Below, piece after piece: positions 61,779 through 64,000 of a DNA stretch of 64,000 bases (position 1 is the stretch's first letter; every line of letters starts with the position of its first letter). The translations under genes and the position numbers were made by a program. The notes below the pieces were generated by a model. It made no database searches. It was given only the letters and a program-made list of their open reading frames with translations, and was not told the DNA's origin. Source of the stretch: Clostridiaceae bacterium (GTDB lineage: Bacteria > Bacillota > Clostridia > Acetivibrionales > DUMB01); contig DUMB01000030.1 of assembly GCA_012840085.1 (NCBI GenBank), forward strand, positions 1 to 64,000, read 5' to 3'.

Positions 61779-64000
61779 ATGATTAAAGACAGCAAATTTT
61801 TCAGATTCAGACCAAGTGCATGTACTACAAGCTTTAACCGTACTGCTTTGTCAACTGTGTTGATATGCTTTCTGGTAATGTGTGTTGCTATCTATGGACA
61901 AGCAGATGTAAGTACAACAGGATACATTTATAGCAAGGACATAACTGCAACAGGACACATTTCTGTTAAGGACATAACAACAAACAATATTATTGAACCT
62001 GGTATTAATGACGTGATTGTATACCCACATCCTTGTACTCCTGTTTTTACTGAACCGGAACAGCAAATTGCAACTGAAAATGCAGCTTCATACAGGAACA
62101 GCATTATAACGGCACAAGGCGAGCCGGGAGAGATGAATGCGGCAATTGAGATTAACAAGAAAGATGAGACGAAAGAGGTAAAAGGGAACAAAAAGCCAAA
62201 AGAAATCAAAAAGCCACAGGGAATCAGCAAAGCGAGTGAGATTAGTGAGCCGTGTGGAATGCGAGGAACGGACAGCTATCTGCTTGACTATACTTTCAAT
62301 GATGACATTAATGGTTCCGCACCTTCAGGCTGGACAATTAACAATTCGGGCGGCCCTGTCACTGTTGAACCTGTTCCGAGCGCATCAGAAAAGAGTATGA
62401 GGCTGTACAAAGCTACTCCAAATTCCGGATATTCTGCAGGTTATAAAACCTATACAGCCCAAACCTCGGGTATCGTAACATATGATACATGGGTAATGAC
62501 ACCTGAAATTTCAAGCGATAAATATATAATGGCCAGAAATTATGAGGAAAATAAGATTGCTGCAACAATTGCTTTTTCAAATGGTTACATTAAAGCCGGC
62601 AGTACAAATGTTCAGCAATTTGTAGCAAATCAATGGTATCATATTGTGGCTGATTTGGATATAAGCTCAAAGACATTCACTCTTTTTGTTGATGGGGTTA
62701 ATAAAGGGGTCTACAATTTCCAGGACAGCTCAATTACCAATCTAGGAGAAGTTCTCTTCACCATTTCACCCGGATGCAGCGGTACATTCTATATAAGCGA
62801 TATTAAAATAAGCAAAAAAACAGTTCCAAATCATTACAGTATAGGACTTGCGTATTTTACACGCTGGAATCCGGTATTTGCCAGCATGCATCCTACAGCA
62901 AAAATATATGGAAGAATAAATGATTGGTTCGGAGGCGTAAAAGATCACATTACACAAGCGGGCCCATGGGGTAACGGACCAATAGCAGACAGGGAGCCTT
63001 TGCTTGGATGGTATAATGACTTGGAGCAGAGTACGATTGATCAGCATATTCTGCAGGCTGCGAGCCGTGGCATTGATTTCTTCATGTTTTATTATTACTG
63101 GAAGGAAGGTGGCGGAGGTGAGAGAGAAGGGCAAAATATATATAACTACCTGAATTCCAATTATAAAAATTTGATAAAGTTTAATCTGATGTTCTGTTCC
63201 GATTCTCCATGGCCTTCCAGTGACTGGGATAATTATATAATTCCTAAAATTGTAAGTTTTATGCAAGACCCGCAGTACAAAAGAACCCCTGACGGAAGAC
63301 CTATTTTAAACATTTTTGGGGAATTACTGTCTCATTTTAATAATAGCGAAACACAAGTAAATGCTGCTCTTGGCAGGTTAAGAACCGCTGTACAAAATGC
63401 CGGACTGCCTAATCCTCTTATCCTTTCACCGGGAATTGGGGATGAACAATCATGGATACGTCAGGGGTTTGACGGAATGGCTCCTTTAAATCTGGCAGGT
63501 ATCGGATTGTTTGACAATGAATATGTGCCTGAGGATTATTCGGTATATCCTGGCGCATGGGTGGACTATGTAAATCAGCATTTTGAAGATTATTTGTTTA
63601 TACCCGGACAGGCGGTAACATTCGACAGCAGAGGTTGGGCCGGAGTAAGCTCATCAGTACAGGAAAGTGAGAGATATGTCTATACAGAACCCAATCCTGA
63701 TAAATTCAGGGTTCATCTGAATAATGTAAAGAATTATCTTGATACACATCCTGAATCTATGAATATTGCAATATTTTATGCATGGAACGAACTTGGTGAA
63801 GGAGGGACTATCGAGCCCAGTACGCTTTACGGCTATGGTTATCTGAACGCGCTGCAGGAAGTGTTTGAACTTGACAACAGTAATTATAAAAACAGGGTGA
63901 TAGCAGATGGATTAGTGGATTTTGACCCTGACATGAGGCTGGAAGTAATACCGGAACACCCTATAGCTACTGTTAATCAGGTTCTTAAAGTAAAGGTTAA
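61779..64000 (+). CDS. Secreted GH99-like glycoside hydrolase, truncated at the window end
   Basis: 740 codons are present and still open at base 64000. Residues 1-44 form a long signal or anchor (hydrophobic 26-41). Residues 45-160 are a Lys/Glu-rich linker; about 163-345 resembles a laminin-G/concanavalin-type sandwich (LDYTFNDD, WYHIVADLD). About 351-700 match the GH99-like/WbsX barrel: IGLAYFTRWNP near 354, FFMFYYYWK near 431, and NIAIFYAWNELGEGG near 662-676, whose Asn-Glu is the usual active-site element. GH99 enzymes include endo-alpha-mannosidases, which suits the neighbouring GH38. ATG at 61779 with AAAGGAGTGAGGG upstream. Confidence 0.82.
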   Translation, partial: MIKDSKFFRFRPSACTTSFNRTALSTVLICFLVMCVAIYGQADVSTTGYIYSKDITATGHISVKDITTNNIIEPGINDVIVYPHPCTPVFTEPEQQIATENAASYRNSIITAQGEPGEMNAAIEINKKDETKEVKGNKKPKEIKKPQGISKASEISEPCGMRGTDSYLLDYTFNDDINGSAPSGWTINNSGGPVTVEPVPSASEKSMRLYKATPNSGYSAGYKTYTAQTSGIVTYDTWVMTPEISSDKYIMARNYEENKIAATIAFSNGYIKAGSTNVQQFVANQWYHIVADLDISSKTFTLFVDGVNKGVYNFQDSSITNLGEVLFTISPGCSGTFYISDIKISKKTVPNHYSIGLAYFTRWNPVFASMHPTAKIYGRINDWFGGVKDHITQAGPWGNGPIADREPLLGWYNDLEQSTIDQHILQAASRGIDFFMFYYYWKEGGGGEREGQNIYNYLNSNYKNLIKFNLMFCSDSPWPSSDWDNYIIPKIVSFMQDPQYKRTPDGRPILNIFGELLSHFNNSETQVNAALGRLRTAVQNAGLPNPLILSPGIGDEQSWIRQGFDGMAPLNLAGIGLFDNEYVPEDYSVYPGAWVDYVNQHFEDYLFIPGQAVTFDSRGWAGVSSSVQESERYVYTEPNPDKFRVHLNNVKNYLDTHPESMNIAIFYAWNELGEGGTIEPSTLYGYGYLNALQEVFELDNSNYKNRVIADGLVDFDPDMRLEVIPEHPIATVNQVLKVKV

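Overview
The window looks like part of the chromosome of an AT-rich, anaerobic, spore-forming member of the Clostridia that degrades polysaccharides. This is inferred from gene content: ruvCAB, a GerM-type lipoprotein, a Spo0E-like protein, a ferredoxin-dependent 2-oxoacid oxidoreductase, subunits of a Na+-pumping decarboxylase, and a large glycan-use locus. No rRNA or CRISPR array is present. One tandem tRNA pair (Gly-TCC, Arg-TCT) sits at about 13.95-14.12 kb.

Layout. The left edge (1-124) is the 3' end of a group II intron. 0.1-6 kb holds a DUF89 protein, small hypotheticals, an HD hydrolase and the leftward argG-argH operon behind a promoter with ArgR-type boxes. 6.1-14.1 kb is housekeeping: ruvCAB, an AMIN/Amidase_3 cell-wall amidase, a GerMN lipoprotein, rph-rdgB, a YfcE-like phosphodiesterase and the tRNAs. 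14.3-20.7 kb has a small membrane protein, a lipoprotein of a type I know mainly from phages, a YdcF protein, a UvrD-like helicase and a tandem class II aldolase protein. 21.4-29.4 kb has an FHA-RodA/FtsW-PBP operon, a MATE exporter and an MBOAT/DHHW acylation pair. 29.6-39.7 kb is energy and amino-acid metabolism: a phosphoglycerate-mutase-like protein, a Fur-family regulator, OadG-OadB, a flavodoxin-family pseudogene, tcdA, a P-loop ATPase, and a four-subunit 2-oxoacid:ferredoxin oxidoreductase. 40-42.5 kb is a decayed zone with a minimal integrase, an XRE regulator, a Spo0E-like protein, and CheR and GGDEF remnants. 42.5-44.4 kb is a YtrA-type GntR regulator with an ABC exporter, with a perfect operator palindrome over its promoter.

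44.7-64 kb is a coherent carbohydrate locus: a cytoplasmic TIM-barrel hydrolase-like protein, a YesM/YesN-type two-component system, a divergent three-gene sugar ABC importer, a secreted ADP-ribosylglycohydrolase-fold protein with four carbohydrate-binding modules, a GntR-LacI hybrid regulator, a GH38 alpha-mannosidase, and a secreted GH99-like protein cut by the window end. My reading is that this senses, cleaves, imports and finishes a mannose- and possibly galactan-containing glycan. The precise substrate is not shown by the sequence.

Two non-coding patterns recur. One is a family of inverted repeats with ends like TTAACTTGTTGTGC (five copies, each just upstream of a rightward gene). The other is short degenerate tandem repeats in intergenic DNA, several of which begin in the last codons of the upstream gene.
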